Made by a program: the position numbers and the translations under genes. Shown here piece after piece: positions 17,673 through 28,370 of a DNA stretch of 64,000 bases (position 1 is the first letter of the stretch; each line of letters starts with the position of its first letter). The stretch is from positions 213,556-277,555 of the forward strand of contig NZ_FZNN01000004.1 in the NCBI RefSeq assembly GCF_900188035.1, in the 5' to 3' direction. The stretch comes from Puniceibacterium sediminis (GTDB taxonomy: Bacteria > Pseudomonadota > Alphaproteobacteria > Rhodobacterales > Rhodobacteraceae). The notes below the pieces were generated by a model. It ran no database searches, was not told the origin of the DNA, and was given only the letters and a program-made list of their open reading frames with translations.

Positions 17673-19235
17673 TTAGTGTTCTGCCGCGGCGGCGGCATTG
17701 CCGGCAACCTGCGTGGCGGATTTCGCCTCGGCTCGGGCCGTATCGTAATTGCTTACCAGCGCCTCGACGCTCGGACCGATGCGGTCAAGGATCGGGGCCG
17801 GATAGACCCCCATCCAGATCGTCATCACCACAAGCGGCGCAAAGATTGCCTTTTCGCGGGTGGTCATGTCGGTGATGGTGCGCAGGGATTCCTTGATCAG
17901 GTCGCCCATCACAACACGGCGATAGAGCCACAGCGCATAGGCCGCCGACAGGATGACCCCCGAAGTCGCAATCGCCGCAACCCATGTGTTGGTCTGAAAG
18001 ATCCCCATCAGCGTCAGGAATTCACCGACGAACCCAGAGGTGCCCGGCAGACCGACGTTGGCCATGGTGAAGAACATGAAGATCATCGCATAGGCGGGCA
18101 TCCGGTTCACGAGCCCGCCATAGGCGTCAATCTCACGGGTGTGCATCCGGTCATAGATTACGCCGACACAAAGGAACAGCGCGCCCGAAATGAACCCGTG
18201 GCTGAGCATCTGGAAAATCGCCCCGTCGATACCCTGCTGGTTGCCCGCAAAGATACCCATCGTCACGTATCCCATGTGCGCGACCGATGAATAGGCGATG
18301 AGCTTCTTCATATCCTCCTGCACCAGCGCGATAAGGCTGGTGTAGACGATGGCAATCGCCGACATCCACAGCACCAGCGGCGTCAGCACCTCGGATCCCA
18401 CCGGGAACATCGGCAGTGAAAAGCGCAGGAAGCCGTAGCCACCCATCTTGAGCAGGATCGACGCCAGAACCACCGAACCGGCGGTCGGGGCCTGAACGTG
18501 GGCATCGGGCAGCCAGGTGTGCACAGGCCACATCGGCATCTTGACCGCGAAGCTGGCAAAGAACGCCAGGAACATCATCGTCTGCAACCCGCCCACAACC
18601 GGAATACCAAGGATCGAGATTGTCGCGTACGAGAATTCGTGAGTCATCAGCGTGGGGATGTCGGTGGTTCCCGCGTTGGTGGCCATCGCCACCATCGCCA
18701 CCAGCATCAGAACCGATCCGAGGAACGTATAGAGGAAAAACTTGAAGCTAGCGTAGATCCGGTTCGCCCCGCCCCAGATGCCGATGATCAGGAACATCGG
18801 GATCAGGCCGGCCTCGAAAAACAGGTAGAACAGCACAAGGTCCAGCGCCATGAACACGCCGAGCATCAGCGTTTCCAGCAACAGGAAAGCGATCATGTAT
18901 TCCTTGACGCGGCTGCTCACATTCCAGCTTGCCGCGATGACCAGCGGCATGATGAAGGTCGTGAGCATCACGAACAGCACCGAAATGCCATCGACCCCCA
19001 TCTTGTACTGCAAGCCCAACAACCAGTCGGCGCTTTCCACCATCTGAAAGCCGGTGTTGCTGCTGTCGAACTGCGCCAGGATGAACAGCGAGATCAGGAA
19101 AGTGGCCGAGGTCGCGATCAGCGACAGCCACTTTGCATTACGGTCCGCCAACTTGTCCCCGCCGCGCAAAAACAGCGCGAGGATCAATGCGGCAATCGCC
19201 GGCAGGAAGGTCACAATGGAAAGAAGGTTGTCCAT
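17673..19235 (-). CDS. nuoM: NADH-quinone oxidoreductase subunit M
   Basis: NuoM, 520 residues, antiporter-like proton-pumping subunit in the membrane arm of complex I. It carries [19 protein letters not shown] and [18 protein letters not shown] with the key lysines. The start [13 protein letters not shown] at 19235 overlaps the nuoL stop by one base (TAATG), implying translational coupling. The C-terminus ends in a short Ala-rich cytosolic tail. Confidence 0.97.
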   Translation of the reverse strand: MDNLLSIVTFLPAIAALILALFLRGGDKLADRNAKWLSLIATSATFLISLFILAQFDSSNTGFQMVESADWLLGLQYKMGVDGISVLFVMLTTFIMPLVIAASWNVSSRVKEYMIAFLLLETLMLGVFMALDLVLFYLFFEAGLIPMFLIIGIWGGANRIYASFKFFLYTFLGSVLMLVAMVAMATNAGTTDIPTLMTHEFSYATISILGIPVVGGLQTMMFLAFFASFAVKMPMWPVHTWLPDAHVQAPTAGSVVLASILLKMGGYGFLRFSLPMFPVGSEVLTPLVLWMSAIAIVYTSLIALVQEDMKKLIAYSSVAHMGYVTMGIFAGNQQGIDGAIFQMLSHGFISGALFLCVGVIYDRMHTREIDAYGGLVNRMPAYAMIFMFFTMANVGLPGTSGFVGEFLTLMGIFQTNTWVAAIATSGVILSAAYALWLYRRVVMGDLIKESLRTITDMTTREKAIFAPLVVMTIWMGVYPAPILDRIGPSVEALVSNYDTARAEAKSATQVAGNAAAAAEH

Positions 19236-21394
19236 TATTCGACTCCCACGAAGGTCATCCATGTGACAAGGACCGCGATCCCGACCACCATGGCAAAGGC
19301 ATAAGTAAAGACGTAGCCGTTCTGCGCCCGCCCGGCGAGCCGGGTGATATACGGCACAAAGCCAAGCGCAATCCCGTTGATCGACCCGTCGATGACATTG
19401 CCATCGCCGCGTTTCCACAGGAACCGGCCAATGGCCTTGGCCGAGCGGATGAAGAGGAAGTCATAGATCTCGTCAAAGTACCACTTGTTCAGCAGGAACA
19501 GGTAAAGCGGACGCTGGCTTTCGGCCAGACGACGCGGCAGTGACGGGTTCACGATATAGAACAGGTAGGCGACGCCAAAGCCGATCACCATAGCGATGAA
19601 CGGGCTCACCTTGACCCAGCCCGGCGCATGATGCGCATCGTCGATCACGGTGTTATCCGGACCCATGAATATCGCGCCCTGCGGTGCCATCCCGCCCGCC
19701 ATAGCATGCAAGCCCTCGGCGGCAGCAGCGTGATCGGTGACGGCAACTTCGCCATGCGAAACGGTGGCCGCTTCGGCGTGACCTTCGTCAGTCGCGGGTG
19801 CAGCTTCAGTGTGGGCCGCGTCAGCAGTTTCGGCGCCGTGGCCCTCTTCTGCTTCGGCGTGATGCGCCGGAATCCCGAAGAAACGGTTCATCGTATCGTG
19901 GTCGCCAAAGAAGCTGTTGTACCAAAGCATGCCCGAAAAGATCGCGCCAAGGCCCAGCACACCCAGCGGGATCAGCATGACCATTGGCGATTCATGCGCG
20001 TGTTCGTGCGTATGCTTGTCGCCGCGCGCCTCGCCAAAGAAGGTCAGGAACATCAACCGCCAGGAATAGAAGGATGTGAACAGCGCCGCGATGACCAGCA
20101 TCCAGAAGGCATAACCGCCTTGCGTTCCAGCCCAGGCGCTCTCGATCACGGCATCCTTGGACAGGAAGCCGGCAAAACCGATGTGGGTCAGCGGGATGCC
20201 GACGCCGGTGATCGCCAGCGTGCCGATCATCATCGCCCAGAAGGTAAACGGGATCCTCTTGCGCAAATTCCCATAGTTCCGCATGTCCTGCTCGTGGTGC
20301 ATCGCATGGATCACCGAACCGGCCCCCAGAAACAGCATCGCCTTGAAGAAGGCATGCGTCAGCAGGTGGAACATCGCCACGCCATAGACACCGACACCGG
20401 CGGCCACGAACATATAGCCAAGCTGCGAACAGGTCGAATAGGCGATGACACGCTTGATATCGTTCTGCACCAGACCGACCGTCGCGGCAAAGAACGCCGT
20501 TGTCGCCCCCATAAAGGTGATAAACGCTGTCGCCTCGGGCGCATATTCCATCAGCGGTGACATGCGGCAGACAAGGAACACGCCCGCCGTGACCATCGTC
20601 GCCGCGTGGATCAGGGCCGACACCGGCGTCGGGCCTTCCATTGCGTCCGGCAGCCAGGTGTGCAGGAACAGTTGCGCCGACTTGCCCATCGCACCGATGA
20701 ACAGCAGGACCGCAATCAGGTTTGCCGCGTTCCATTCACTCCACAGAAAGCTCAACTGTGTCTCCGCAAGGCCCGGAGAAGCGGCGAAGACGTCGTCAAA
20801 GTTGATGCTGTCCGCCAGATAGAACAGCCCGAATATCCCCAGCGCAAAACCAAAGTCGCCAACGCGGTTGACCACAAACGCCTTCATCGCCGCAGCATTG
20901 GCCGATGGCTTGCGATAATAGAACCCAATCAGCAGATAGGATGCGACCCCGACGCCTTCCCAGCCAAAGAACATCTGGACGAGGTTATCCGAAGTCACCA
21001 GCATCAGCATCGCGAAGGTGAAGAACGACAGATAGGCAAAGAAACGCGGCTTGTAGACTTCGCCCTCTTTCCACTGCGGGTCGTGGTCCATGTAGCCAAA
21101 GCTATAAAGGTGCACCAAGGCGGAAACTGTCGTGATGACGATCAGCATGATGGCAGTCAGGCGGTCCATGCGGATCGCCCAATCCGTGCTCAGCGTGCCG
21201 GATTCAATCCAGCGAAAGATCTCGACCTTGTAAAGCGCGCCGTCGAACGTCAGGAAGATGATCCAGGAAAACGCGCAGGCCATGAACAGCAGGCCGGTCG
21301 TGACCCACATGGCCCCGCGCTCGCCAATCAGACGCCAGCCGAAACCGGCAATGAGCGACCCGAACAGAGGCGCAAAGAGGATGAGCGATTCCAT
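19235..21394 (-). CDS. nuoL: NADH-quinone oxidoreductase subunit L
   Basis: NuoL, 719 residues, distal proton-pumping subunit with the long lateral helix of complex I. Conserved [20 protein letters not shown] and [13 protein letters not shown] segments are present. It is longer than the roughly 615 residues of E. coli NuoL; much of the excess is a hydrophilic Ala/Glu/His-rich stretch at about residues 506-568, between late membrane helices. It starts four bases after the nuoK stop and overlaps nuoM by one base. Confidence 0.97.
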   Translation of the reverse strand: MESLILFAPLFGSLIAGFGWRLIGERGAMWVTTGLLFMACAFSWIIFLTFDGALYKVEIFRWIESGTLSTDWAIRMDRLTAIMLIVITTVSALVHLYSFGYMDHDPQWKEGEVYKPRFFAYLSFFTFAMLMLVTSDNLVQMFFGWEGVGVASYLLIGFYYRKPSANAAAMKAFVVNRVGDFGFALGIFGLFYLADSINFDDVFAASPGLAETQLSFLWSEWNAANLIAVLLFIGAMGKSAQLFLHTWLPDAMEGPTPVSALIHAATMVTAGVFLVCRMSPLMEYAPEATAFITFMGATTAFFAATVGLVQNDIKRVIAYSTCSQLGYMFVAAGVGVYGVAMFHLLTHAFFKAMLFLGAGSVIHAMHHEQDMRNYGNLRKRIPFTFWAMMIGTLAITGVGIPLTHIGFAGFLSKDAVIESAWAGTQGGYAFWMLVIAALFTSFYSWRLMFLTFFGEARGDKHTHEHAHESPMVMLIPLGVLGLGAIFSGMLWYNSFFGDHDTMNRFFGIPAHHAEAEEGHGAETADAAHTEAAPATDEGHAEAATVSHGEVAVTDHAAAAEGLHAMAGGMAPQGAIFMGPDNTVIDDAHHAPGWVKVSPFIAMVIGFGVAYLFYIVNPSLPRRLAESQRPLYLFLLNKWYFDEIYDFLFIRSAKAIGRFLWKRGDGNVIDGSINGIALGFVPYITRLAGRAQNGYVFTYAFAMVVGIAVLVTWMTFVGVE

Positions 21395-21398
21395 TGGG

Positions 21399-21704
21399 TC
21401 AGCCTTTCATCACGTTGATGTCTTCCACGGCGATGGTGCCGCGGTTGCGGAAGAAACAGACCAGAATGGCCAGGCCAATCGCCGCCTCGGCCGCCGCAAC
21501 GGTCAGCACGAACAGGGTAAAGACCTGCCCGACGAGGTCGTTCATAAAGGATGAAAAGGCAACGAAGTTGATGTTCACCGCCAGCAGCATCAATTCGATG
21601 CTCATCAGCAGGATGATCACGTTTTTCCGGTTCAGGAAAAGTCCGAAGATGCCGATGACGAACAGCGTCGCCGCGACCGTCAGATAATGTTCAAGTCCGA
21701 TCAT
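21399..21704 (-). CDS. nuoK: NADH-quinone oxidoreductase subunit K
   Basis: NuoK, 101 residues, small membrane subunit with three helices. The conserved glutamate lies in [17 protein letters not shown]. Two adjacent ATG codons are possible; the second (21704) has the better spacing to GGAGGG and gives the family length. It follows nuoJ after 77 bases. Confidence 0.97.
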   Translation of the reverse strand: MIGLEHYLTVAATLFVIGIFGLFLNRKNVIILLMSIELMLLAVNINFVAFSSFMNDLVGQVFTLFVLTVAAAEAAIGLAILVCFFRNRGTIAVEDINVMKG

Positions 21705-21781
21705 CATGTCCCTCCGGGCTGTGCCCGTCTTTTATACCGTCTCGCCGCGGGTGGCCCCGCGATCAATCTTCTATTGCCCGA

Positions 21782-22384
21782 TCACAGCCCCTGCCCGGGC
21801 TTCACGTCACGCAACTCCATCGCCTTGGCCGGATCACGCATCATCTGGGCGATGACATCCTGCCGCTTGACGTCGACACGGTGGCGCAGCGTCAGAACGA
21901 TAGCCCCGATCATCGCGACCAGCAGGATCAGACCGGACAGTTGGAACAGCAGGAAATACTGGTCATACAGCACCAGCCCCAGCGCCTTGGTATTTTCGGT
22001 ATCTGCCATGATCTCCTGCGCACGCAGCCCTTCGGCGGCGTCCGAGGCCTGCCAGGCGCCAAAGGCGATGGCGAACTGCATCAGGATGATGACCGCGAAA
22101 AGCAGCGCGAGAGGCATGTATTTCGCCATCTCGGCCTTCAACTCGGCAAAGTCCACGTCGAGCATCATGACTACAAACAGGAACAGCACAGCTACCGCAC
22201 CCACATAGACGATGACCAGCAACATCGCGACGAATTCCGCGCCCAGCAGCACGAATAGACCGGCCGAGCTGAGAAAGGCGAGAATGAGCCAAAGTACCGA
22301 GTGCACGGGATTTCGGCTGACAACGGTGAACAATCCACCTGCTATCGTGCTGGTTGCAAAGAGGTAGAAGGCAAAGACGCTCAT
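21782..22384 (-). CDS. nuoJ: NADH-quinone oxidoreductase subunit J
   Basis: NuoJ, 200 residues, membrane subunit with five helices, including the pi-bulge helix segment [18 protein letters not shown]. Its ATG overlaps the stop of the carboxymuconolactone-decarboxylase-like gene (ATGA), so its translation is probably coupled to that gene. The hydrophilic C-terminus ends in VKPGQGL. Confidence 0.97.
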   Translation of the reverse strand: MSVFAFYLFATSTIAGGLFTVVSRNPVHSVLWLILAFLSSAGLFVLLGAEFVAMLLVIVYVGAVAVLFLFVVMMLDVDFAELKAEMAKYMPLALLFAVIILMQFAIAFGAWQASDAAEGLRAQEIMADTENTKALGLVLYDQYFLLFQLSGLILLVAMIGAIVLTLRHRVDVKRQDVIAQMMRDPAKAMELRDVKPGQGL

Positions 22385-22785
22385 GTCTCATCATCCTTTT
22401 TGTCTTCCATGACCGCACGCGCCAACTCCATGGCGCGGGTCATGGCCGGAATACCGGCGAACATCGACATTTGCGCGATGGTCTCGGCGATTTCGTCTTT
22501 GGTAGCCCCGGCTTCGAGCGCGTGGCGCACGGTCATGCGGACCTGTGTATCGGCCTGCGCGCCCTGCATGGTGAGCCCGGCCAGGGTCAGCAACAGACGC
22601 GTCTTGGCATCAAGCCCTTCCTTGCTGATACCCTTGCCGAAACTCATCTCCATGAATTCCTTGGGCATCGTCGGCCAGAGCTTCTCAAAGCCCTTGGGAT
22701 CGAAAGAGGTCATCGCCGGATTGAAAGCTTTCGCCATCTCCTGCGCCTGTTCCATCATCAACTCGAATGGGGTCTTGCCACTCAT
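22381..22785 (-). CDS. Carboxymuconolactone decarboxylase / AhpD-like protein inside the nuo operon
   Basis: A 134-residue soluble protein whose second half ([17 protein letters not shown] then [18 protein letters not shown]) matches the helical CMD/AhpD fold. The CxxC pair of peroxidase-linked AhpD is absent, so redox activity of that kind is unlikely. The gene lies between nuoI and nuoJ and overlaps the nuoJ start. An unassigned frame is known at the same place (nqo9-nqo10) in Paracoccus. A role in complex I assembly or stress is only guessed from position. The ATG at 22785 was chosen because the frame upstream runs through a hairpin repeat. Confidence 0.85.
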   Translation of the reverse strand: MSGKTPFELMMEQAQEMAKAFNPAMTSFDPKGFEKLWPTMPKEFMEMSFGKGISKEGLDAKTRLLLTLAGLTMQGAQADTQVRMTVRHALEAGATKDEIAETIAQMSMFAGIPAMTRAMELARAVMEDKKDDET

Positions 22786-22797
22786 GCGCGGCGCCCC

Positions 22798-22846
22798 CCA
22801 AGACTTTTGTGAAAAGTCTTGGCAAAAGTTTTCTGAAAACTTTTGG
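22798..22846 (-). repeat. Dispersed twin-hairpin repeat, copy 3 (inside the nuo operon)
   Basis: Inverted repeats CCAAGACTTTT / AAAAGTCTTGG and CAAAAGTTTTC / GAAAACTTTTG. It starts ten bases after the nuoI stop and ends before the next gene of the operon. Confidence 0.85.
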
Positions 22847-22855
22847 GTACCTGTG

Positions 22856-23350
22856 TCATCTGTAGGGTGCATCCATTTCGAGGTTGCGGGCAATTTCCGA
22901 TTCCCAGCGATCCCCGTTCTCCAGCAGCTTGGCCTTGTCGTAGAACAGCTCTTCGCGTGTCTCGGTCGCGAACTCGAAATTCGGTCCCTCGACAATGGCA
23001 TCAACCGGGCAGGCCTCCTGACAGAAACCGCAGTAGATGCATTTTGTCATGTCGATGTCATACCGTGTCGTACGACGCGAGCCGTCATCGCGGGGCTCTG
23101 CGTCAATGGTGATCGCCTGCGCCGGACAGATCGCCTCGCACAACTTGCAGGCGATGCAGCGTTCTTCGCCATTCGGATAGCGGCGCAGCGCATGCTCTCC
23201 GCGGAAACGCGGGCTGAGCGGCCCTTTCTCATGCGGATAGTTCAGCGTCGCCTTGGGGGCAAAAAAGTATTTCAGCCCAAGCTTCATGCCGACCCAGAAA
23301 TCCTGCAGCAGGAAATATTTGGCGGCGCGGGTGTAATCCATTTGAGCCAT
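22856..23350 (-). CDS. nuoI: NADH-quinone oxidoreductase subunit I
   Basis: NuoI, 164 residues, peripheral-arm subunit holding two [4Fe-4S] clusters (N6a and N6b) that pass electrons to N2 in NuoB. Both ferredoxin motifs are intact: [12 protein letters not shown] and [12 protein letters not shown]. Start [13 protein letters not shown] at 23350, one base after the nuoH stop region. Confidence 0.98.
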   Translation of the reverse strand: MAQMDYTRAAKYFLLQDFWVGMKLGLKYFFAPKATLNYPHEKGPLSPRFRGEHALRRYPNGEERCIACKLCEAICPAQAITIDAEPRDDGSRRTTRYDIDMTKCIYCGFCQEACPVDAIVEGPNFEFATETREELFYDKAKLLENGDRWESEIARNLEMDAPYR

Positions 23351-23351
23351 A

Positions 23352-24389
23352 TCAGCCTCCCACCGTCCAGCGGGCATAAAGCCCCCAGAACCATCCGAAT
23401 TTTGCCGCAAACGCCACGAAGACCACCCAGACGAGGCTGAACGGCAGGAACACCTTCCACCCCAGCCGCATCAGCTGATCATAGCGGTAACGCGGCGTGA
23501 TCGCCTTGACCATCGCGAACAGGAAGAAGAAGAACGCCATCTTTGCGACCATCCACAGCGCCCCGTCCGGCAGCCCCGGGATCGGCGACAGCCAACCGCC
23601 AAAGAACAGCAGCGAGGTCAGCGCGCACATCAGGAAGATGGCGATGTATTCCCCGGCCATGAACAGCAGGAACGGAGTAGACGAATATTCCACCTGATAC
23701 CCGGCAACCAGTTCGGATTCCGCTTCAGGAAGGTCAAAGGGCGGGCGGTTGGTTTCGGCCAGACACGAGATGAAGAACAGGAAGACCATCGGGAAATGCG
23801 GCAGCCAGTACCAGTTGAAGAACCCGAACGACCCATCCTGTGCCCGCACGATATCGCCAAAGTTCAGCGATCCCGTGGAAATGATGATGCCAATGATGAT
23901 CAGGCCCAGCGACACCTCATAGGAAATCATCTGTGCAGCCGAGCGGAGCGAACCAAGGAACGGGTATTTCGAGTTCGATGCCCAGCCCCCCATGATCACG
24001 CCGTAGACTTCAAGCGAGGACACGGCGAAGACGAACAGAACCGCCACGTTGATGTCCGAAAGGACCCATCCATCGCTGAACGGGATCACCGCCCAGGCCA
24101 CCATGGCCAGCACGAAGGATGTCAACGGCGCCAGCATGAACACCGGCTTGTCGGCGCCCGCAGGAACGACCACCTCTTTGACCACATATTTCAGCGCATC
24201 GGCCACCGACTGCAGCAATCCAAAGGTGCCGACCACATTCGGCCCCCGGCGCATCTGCACCGCGGCCCAGATCTTGCGGTCGCCATAGACCAGGAACAGC
24301 AGGGAAATCATCACGAAGCCCAGAACAGCAAGGCACTGCGCTATAATGATGACGGCGATCCCGCCGGTAGTGGTAAAGAAATCAGCCAT
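23352..24389 (-). CDS. nuoH: NADH-quinone oxidoreductase subunit H
   Basis: NuoH, 345 residues, membrane subunit that joins the peripheral and membrane arms and forms part of the quinone channel. [21 protein letters not shown] is the conserved acidic cytosolic loop. Its start overlaps the stop of the preceding small gene by one base. Confidence 0.97.
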   Translation of the reverse strand: MADFFTTTGGIAVIIIAQCLAVLGFVMISLLFLVYGDRKIWAAVQMRRGPNVVGTFGLLQSVADALKYVVKEVVVPAGADKPVFMLAPLTSFVLAMVAWAVIPFSDGWVLSDINVAVLFVFAVSSLEVYGVIMGGWASNSKYPFLGSLRSAAQMISYEVSLGLIIIGIIISTGSLNFGDIVRAQDGSFGFFNWYWLPHFPMVFLFFISCLAETNRPPFDLPEAESELVAGYQVEYSSTPFLLFMAGEYIAIFLMCALTSLLFFGGWLSPIPGLPDGALWMVAKMAFFFFLFAMVKAITPRYRYDQLMRLGWKVFLPFSLVWVVFVAFAAKFGWFWGLYARWTVGG

Positions 24390-24775
24390 CAGGTCCTCAC
24401 ACCATCGGTATTCCGTTTTCCGCGTGGTCGAATGCTGATGACGCTGGCATCATCCACCTTCGATCCCCGAGGCAGCGCTGGCGAGACGGTGTAAACCGCA
24501 TCTGCACGCCAGAGACCACCCTTTTCGTCGACATTTGTGCGCAAATGCCGCGCGAAACCGTTTCTTTGTTTCAGACCATACTGCGCCGCAGCGCTGTCTG
24601 CATAGCCTGCATAATCACAAGGCCCACTGGCCGGAGGCCTTCCTGCTGGAAATGCCCCCATTTCTGCATCCCGGGGCCGCGTCACATCCATGCCAAACGC
24701 CGACCAAAGGGCAGCAGCCTTGCCGCATGCCACTTCAGTCGTCAGTGCGCAGGTCGTGCTCACCACCACCGTCAC
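24389..24775 (-). CDS. Uncharacterised protein between nuoG and nuoH
   Basis: A 128-residue protein of unknown function. Its GTG start overlaps the nuoG stop (GTGA) and its stop overlaps the nuoH ATG, so it is embedded in the operon by tight coupling on both sides. This strongly supports it as a real gene. An unassigned frame occupies the same position in the Paracoccus cluster. No signal peptide, membrane helix or known motif is evident; the second half is basic (ending [15 protein letters not shown]). Confidence 0.65.
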   Translation of the reverse strand: MTVVVSTTCALTTEVACGKAAALWSAFGMDVTRPRDAEMGAFPAGRPPASGPCDYAGYADSAAAQYGLKQRNGFARHLRTNVDEKGGLWRADAVYTVSPALPRGSKVDDASVISIRPRGKRNTDGVRT

Positions 24776-26790
24776 TCCGCTGCGAGGGGCGCTTCTTTGC
24801 GTGCCTTCGCGTTCGCGCTCAGTTCGGCCATCAACTGGCTTGCCCGCGTAATCGGGTTTGTCAGGTAGAAATCCTTGACCGCATTGCGGAATGCCTGTTC
24901 CCCGAGCGCCCCCGTTTCAGGCAGCTGCCAGTCGTTCTCGGGCACAGAATCGATAGCCGCAAGATGCGGCACATCGGCAATCAGCATCTTGCGCAGCTCG
25001 GCCATGGAATCAAACGGCAGTTGTTGGCCCAGCTCGGCGCTCAACGCGCGCAAGATAGCCCAGTTTTCTTTCGCTTCGCCCGGGGCAAAGCCCGCGCGCA
25101 GGGCCAGTTGCGGACGGCCCTCGGTGTTCACGAACAGCCCCTGCTCTTCGGTATAGGCGGCACCCGGCAGGATGATATCCGCACGATGCGCGCCCCGGTC
25201 GCCATGGCTTCCCTGATAGATCACGAAAGGCCCGGCAGGAATGTCGCCTTCGTCCGCGCCCAGGTTGTAAATCACCTCGGCCCCGTCCAGCGCAGCAGTC
25301 AGGCCGCCTTCGGTCACCGCACCGATATCCATCGCGCCGACCCGACCCGCCGCCGTGTGCAGCACCAGGAATTTCGATCCTGTCGCCTCGGCCAGTTGCA
25401 TCGCTGCCGCCAGTACCGACGCACCGTCTTCGCGGGCAAGGGCACCCTGCCCGATGATGATGATCGACGCGTCTTCGGCCACCGCGCCGTGGTCGCGGTG
25501 CAGAAGTTCGGTGATCATCGCAGGGCCAGTGCCCAGATGTTCGTAGTCATAGGTCAGATCGACGGCCTCACCGATGAGGCCAACATTGGCGCCATGGCTC
25601 CAGGCCTTGCGGATGCGCGCATTCAGCACCGGTGCCTCGACCGCCGGGTTGGTGCCGATCAGCATCACCGCCTTGGCCGTATCGATGTCTTCGATGGTTG
25701 CAGTACCGACATATCCGGACCGGTTTCCGGCGGGCAGCTTGGCACCGTCGGTGCGGCACTCGACTGTACCGCCCAGCGATTCGATCAGCGTTTTCAACGC
25801 AAAGGCCGCCTCAACCGGAACAAGATCACCGATCAGACCGGCGACCTTCTTGCCCTGCATCGCCGCCGCAGCCTTCGTCAGCGCCTCGGGCCAGGTTGCA
25901 GGCCGCAGCTTGCCGTTCTCGCGTACGTAGGGTTTGTCCAGACGCTGGCGGCGCAGGCCGTCCCAGACGAACCGGGTCTTGTCCGAAATCCATTCCTCGT
26001 TCACGCCGTCATGGTTGCGCGGCAGGATGCGCATCACTTCGCGCCCCTTGGTATCAACGCGGATGTTGCTGCCAAGCGCATCCATGACATCGATGCTTTC
26101 GGTCTTGCTCAGCTCCCACGGACGGGCAGTAAAGGCGTAGGGTTTGCTCACCAGCGCGCCCACCGGGCACAGGTCGATGATGTTGCCCTGCAGGTTGGAA
26201 TCCAGCGTTTCACCCAGATACGAGGTGATTTCGGAATCCTCACCACGTCCGGTCTGGCCCATCTGCGAAATCCCCGCCACCTCGGTGGTGAATCGCACGC
26301 AGCGCGTACAGGAAATGCAGCGCGTCATATGCGTCTCGACCAGCGGGCCGAGGTTCAGATCCGTCGATGCACGCTTTGGTTCACGAAAGCGCGAAAAATC
26401 AACGCCATAGGCCATCGCCTGATCCTGAAGATCACACTCCCCGCCCTGATCGCAGATCGGGCAGTCAAGCGGGTGGTTGATCAGCAGGAACTCCATCACC
26501 CCCTCGCGGGCCTTCTTGACCATGGGACTGTTGGTCTTGACGACCGGCGGTTCGCCATCCTTGCCGGGGCGCAGATCACGCACCTGCATGGCGCAGCTTG
26601 CGGCAGGCTTGGGCGGACCGCCCACAACTTCGACAAGACACATGCGGCAGTTCCCGGCGATGCTCAGCCGTTCGTGGTAGCAGAAACGCGGAACCTCGAT
26701 CCCGGCCACTTCACAGGCCTGAATCAGCGTCATCGCGCCGTCTACTTCCACATCCTTGCCGTCAATGTTGATCTTGCGGAGGTCTGACAT
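24772..26790 (-). CDS. nuoG: NADH-quinone oxidoreductase subunit G
   Basis: NuoG, 672 residues, the largest peripheral-arm subunit, carries electrons from NuoE/F inward. The N-terminal [2Fe-2S] ferredoxin domain shows [15 protein letters not shown], then the His-Cys ligated cluster [14 protein letters not shown], then CISCTRC for N4/N5. The rest is a molybdopterin-oxidoreductase-like domain that has lost its cofactor. It starts just after a DUF5333-type gene. Confidence 0.97.
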   Translation of the reverse strand: MSDLRKINIDGKDVEVDGAMTLIQACEVAGIEVPRFCYHERLSIAGNCRMCLVEVVGGPPKPAASCAMQVRDLRPGKDGEPPVVKTNSPMVKKAREGVMEFLLINHPLDCPICDQGGECDLQDQAMAYGVDFSRFREPKRASTDLNLGPLVETHMTRCISCTRCVRFTTEVAGISQMGQTGRGEDSEITSYLGETLDSNLQGNIIDLCPVGALVSKPYAFTARPWELSKTESIDVMDALGSNIRVDTKGREVMRILPRNHDGVNEEWISDKTRFVWDGLRRQRLDKPYVRENGKLRPATWPEALTKAAAAMQGKKVAGLIGDLVPVEAAFALKTLIESLGGTVECRTDGAKLPAGNRSGYVGTATIEDIDTAKAVMLIGTNPAVEAPVLNARIRKAWSHGANVGLIGEAVDLTYDYEHLGTGPAMITELLHRDHGAVAEDASIIIIGQGALAREDGASVLAAAMQLAEATGSKFLVLHTAAGRVGAMDIGAVTEGGLTAALDGAEVIYNLGADEGDIPAGPFVIYQGSHGDRGAHRADIILPGAAYTEEQGLFVNTEGRPQLALRAGFAPGEAKENWAILRALSAELGQQLPFDSMAELRKMLIADVPHLAAIDSVPENDWQLPETGALGEQAFRNAVKDFYLTNPITRASQLMAELSANAKARKEAPLAAE

Positions 26791-26794
26791 CGTC

Positions 26795-27196
26795 TCACCT
26801 TGCTTTCAGAAGGGTGCCTATGGCGGACCCCTTTGCGATTTCCTGTTTGCCCAGCCTGCAATAGCCGGACTTGTCCCCGAGTGTCACTCCATTGGCTTTC
26901 AGATAAGCCTCGCCGCGCGCGCGCATGCGGGCCTTTTCGGCCTTGGAGGTCACGTAATCCTCAATCTCTTCAGCACTGTAACCCAGTGCGCGGGCCTCGG
27001 ACTTCAGCGATTGAAGCCGCATAAGGGCGGTCAGCATTCGCGCTTCGATATCGTCGCACGTGTTTCGTATCTCATCCGCGATCCCCACGGCGAGCAGCCC
27101 GTCGTCCACCACGGGCACATCGCGCAGCGGCGGTTTGGCAGTAACCGCAGTGGCCGTCAGGCCGACGGCGAGCGTCAGGATCAATGACATGCGCAT
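26795..27196 (-). CDS. DUF5333-type exported protein between nuoF and nuoG
   Basis: A 133-residue protein with a signal peptide ([20 protein letters not shown]). The mature part, with [12 protein letters not shown] and a C-terminal [17 protein letters not shown], resembles the DUF5333 family of Rhodobacterales. Two cysteines could form a disulfide in the periplasm. The ATG at 27196 has an AAGGAG ribosome site; longer frames are unlikely. It ends four bases before nuoG. Function unknown; periplasmic location makes a direct role in the peripheral arm improbable. Confidence 0.75.
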   Translation of the reverse strand: MRMSLILTLAVGLTATAVTAKPPLRDVPVVDDGLLAVGIADEIRNTCDDIEARMLTALMRLQSLKSEARALGYSAEEIEDYVTSKAEKARMRARGEAYLKANGVTLGDKSGYCRLGKQEIAKGSAIGTLLKAR

Positions 27197-27316
27197 CTCT
27201 CTTCTCCTTGCATGGGTCGAAGGGCAGCAGTGCTGCCCCCTTTCCCCGCAAAGATGGGATCGTGCCGCATTGCTATGCAATAGCCCCGCGTACAAGCCTT
27301 TGTTATCAGACATGTT

Positions 27317-27652
27317 TCAAGCATCAACGCAGGATCCTGTAAAGGTCAGCGTATTCCCGTCGATGCGCAACTGATCGGCTGGCGTCTCTGGGCCGACGAT
27401 CCAGACGATGTCGCTGGTCCCGTAGTACCGGATGCAGTGCTTGATACCCTCATGCCGTGCCGCCGCGATCGCGCCGGCCAGGCCCTGCGCGGTTACCGGC
27501 TGCACCGTCACGGTGAAATCCTTGCGGTTGCTGCGCTCCGCGCGGGCCTTGGCTTTGTAGACGACTCCATCAAATGCCACGCCCTTGTTCCGGGAGCAGG
27601 CCGTCGTGGTCATCGCCATCGCCAGAAGGCTCAGCAAAAGGATCGTCCGCAT
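27317..27652 (-). CDS. Small putative lipoprotein in the nuo operon
   Basis: A 111-residue protein with a lipoprotein-like signal (LLAMAMTTTAC, lipobox TTAC) and a mature domain ending LTFTGSCVDA. GGAG eight bases before the ATG at 27652 supports the start, which lies five bases after the stop of the upstream DUF3291 gene. No family is recognised with certainty. It is probably tethered to the periplasmic face. Confidence 0.7.
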   Translation of the reverse strand: MRTILLLSLLAMAMTTTACSRNKGVAFDGVVYKAKARAERSNRKDFTVTVQPVTAQGLAGAIAAARHEGIKHCIRYYGTSDIVWIVGPETPADQLRIDGNTLTFTGSCVDA

Positions 27653-27657
27653 GCGCG

Positions 27658-28158
27658 TTACTCCGCCGCTATGTTGCATTGATGGATTCTCCACCGCTGC
27701 GCCTCTTTAAGCCAGCCCCAACCAAAGGCCGCGTCCGTATCGCCCTGCGCCTCTCGCAAGGCCAGTTTCTCAAGCGCCTCGTCCAACGTGGGACGGTGCC
27801 CCGCAGGCACCCACCACATGACGAAATGCATCTTGCCCAGCACCTCGAACCACTCGGCACGCCGTTCATAGAACTGACGGTGCACCGTGTCCCAGACGAA
27901 TTTCTCCAGGGTTTCGACCGATTCCCAGACCGTCAGATTGCTCACGAACTGCGGATCGCCTTCCACCTTGGATTCGGTATTTCCAGTCCCGGGTTCGCCC
28001 GAACCTTCCATCATCCAGACAAACCCCGGCATCCTCTTGCCCATACCATTGACCCGGTCAAGCGCACCCATGAATTCAGCCACGCGCGGATCGTCCGTCG
28101 GGGCCAGAAGGCGCCCGATGTTCAGTTCGGCCAGATGATACGCCGCAGGGCTTGTCAC
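27658..28158 (-). CDS. DUF3291 domain protein
   Basis: A 166-residue soluble protein matching DUF3291, a ferredoxin-like (dimeric alpha/beta barrel) family: HLAELNIGRLLAP at the start and FVSNLTVWESVETLEKFVW later, then MHFVMWWVPAGHRPT. Related folds include heme-degrading and antibiotic-biosynthesis monooxygenases, so a small-ligand role is possible. The GTG start overlaps the stop of the upstream cysteine mini-protein (GTGA). Confidence 0.82.
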   Translation of the reverse strand: MTSPAAYHLAELNIGRLLAPTDDPRVAEFMGALDRVNGMGKRMPGFVWMMEGSGEPGTGNTESKVEGDPQFVSNLTVWESVETLEKFVWDTVHRQFYERRAEWFEVLGKMHFVMWWVPAGHRPTLDEALEKLALREAQGDTDAAFGWGWLKEAQRWRIHQCNIAAE

Positions 28159-28334
28159 TGCGGCACTCTTTCGGCGAACTCACCGCACCAATCATAGGTG
28201 CGGGTCACAGGCCAAACCGCCGAATTCAAGACGGTGCCGGCATCATTTCTTTCAAGCTCGGGCGGATTCCGGCGGCAAAACCCGGCGTCCTCAAGGCTTC
28301 CGGTGTCCCAGTAGATACATTCGTTACACTTCAT
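28155..28334 (-). CDS. Cysteine mini-protein in the nuo operon
   Basis: A 59-residue protein beginning MKCNECIYWDTGS. Four cysteines are spaced CNEC...GFCRR...DWCGEF, a pattern fit for zinc or an iron-sulfur cluster. The conserved-looking tryptophans in WPVTRTYDWCGEF resemble small metal-ribbon proteins of unknown role. The ATG at 28334 has GGAG seven bases upstream; an ATG 11 codons earlier has a poor site. It sits directly downstream of nuoF and overlaps the DUF3291 start. Confidence 0.7.
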   Translation of the reverse strand: MKCNECIYWDTGSLEDAGFCRRNPPELERNDAGTVLNSAVWPVTRTYDWCGEFAERVPQ

Positions 28335-28370
28335 CACGTACTCCGATTCAAAATAATTACCTGACATTGT

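Noticed and set aside
24535..26787. 750-codon open frame antisense to nuoG
   Set aside because: No protein motifs; its length is a by-product of high GC and codon bias of nuoG, which has all expected Fe-S motifs.
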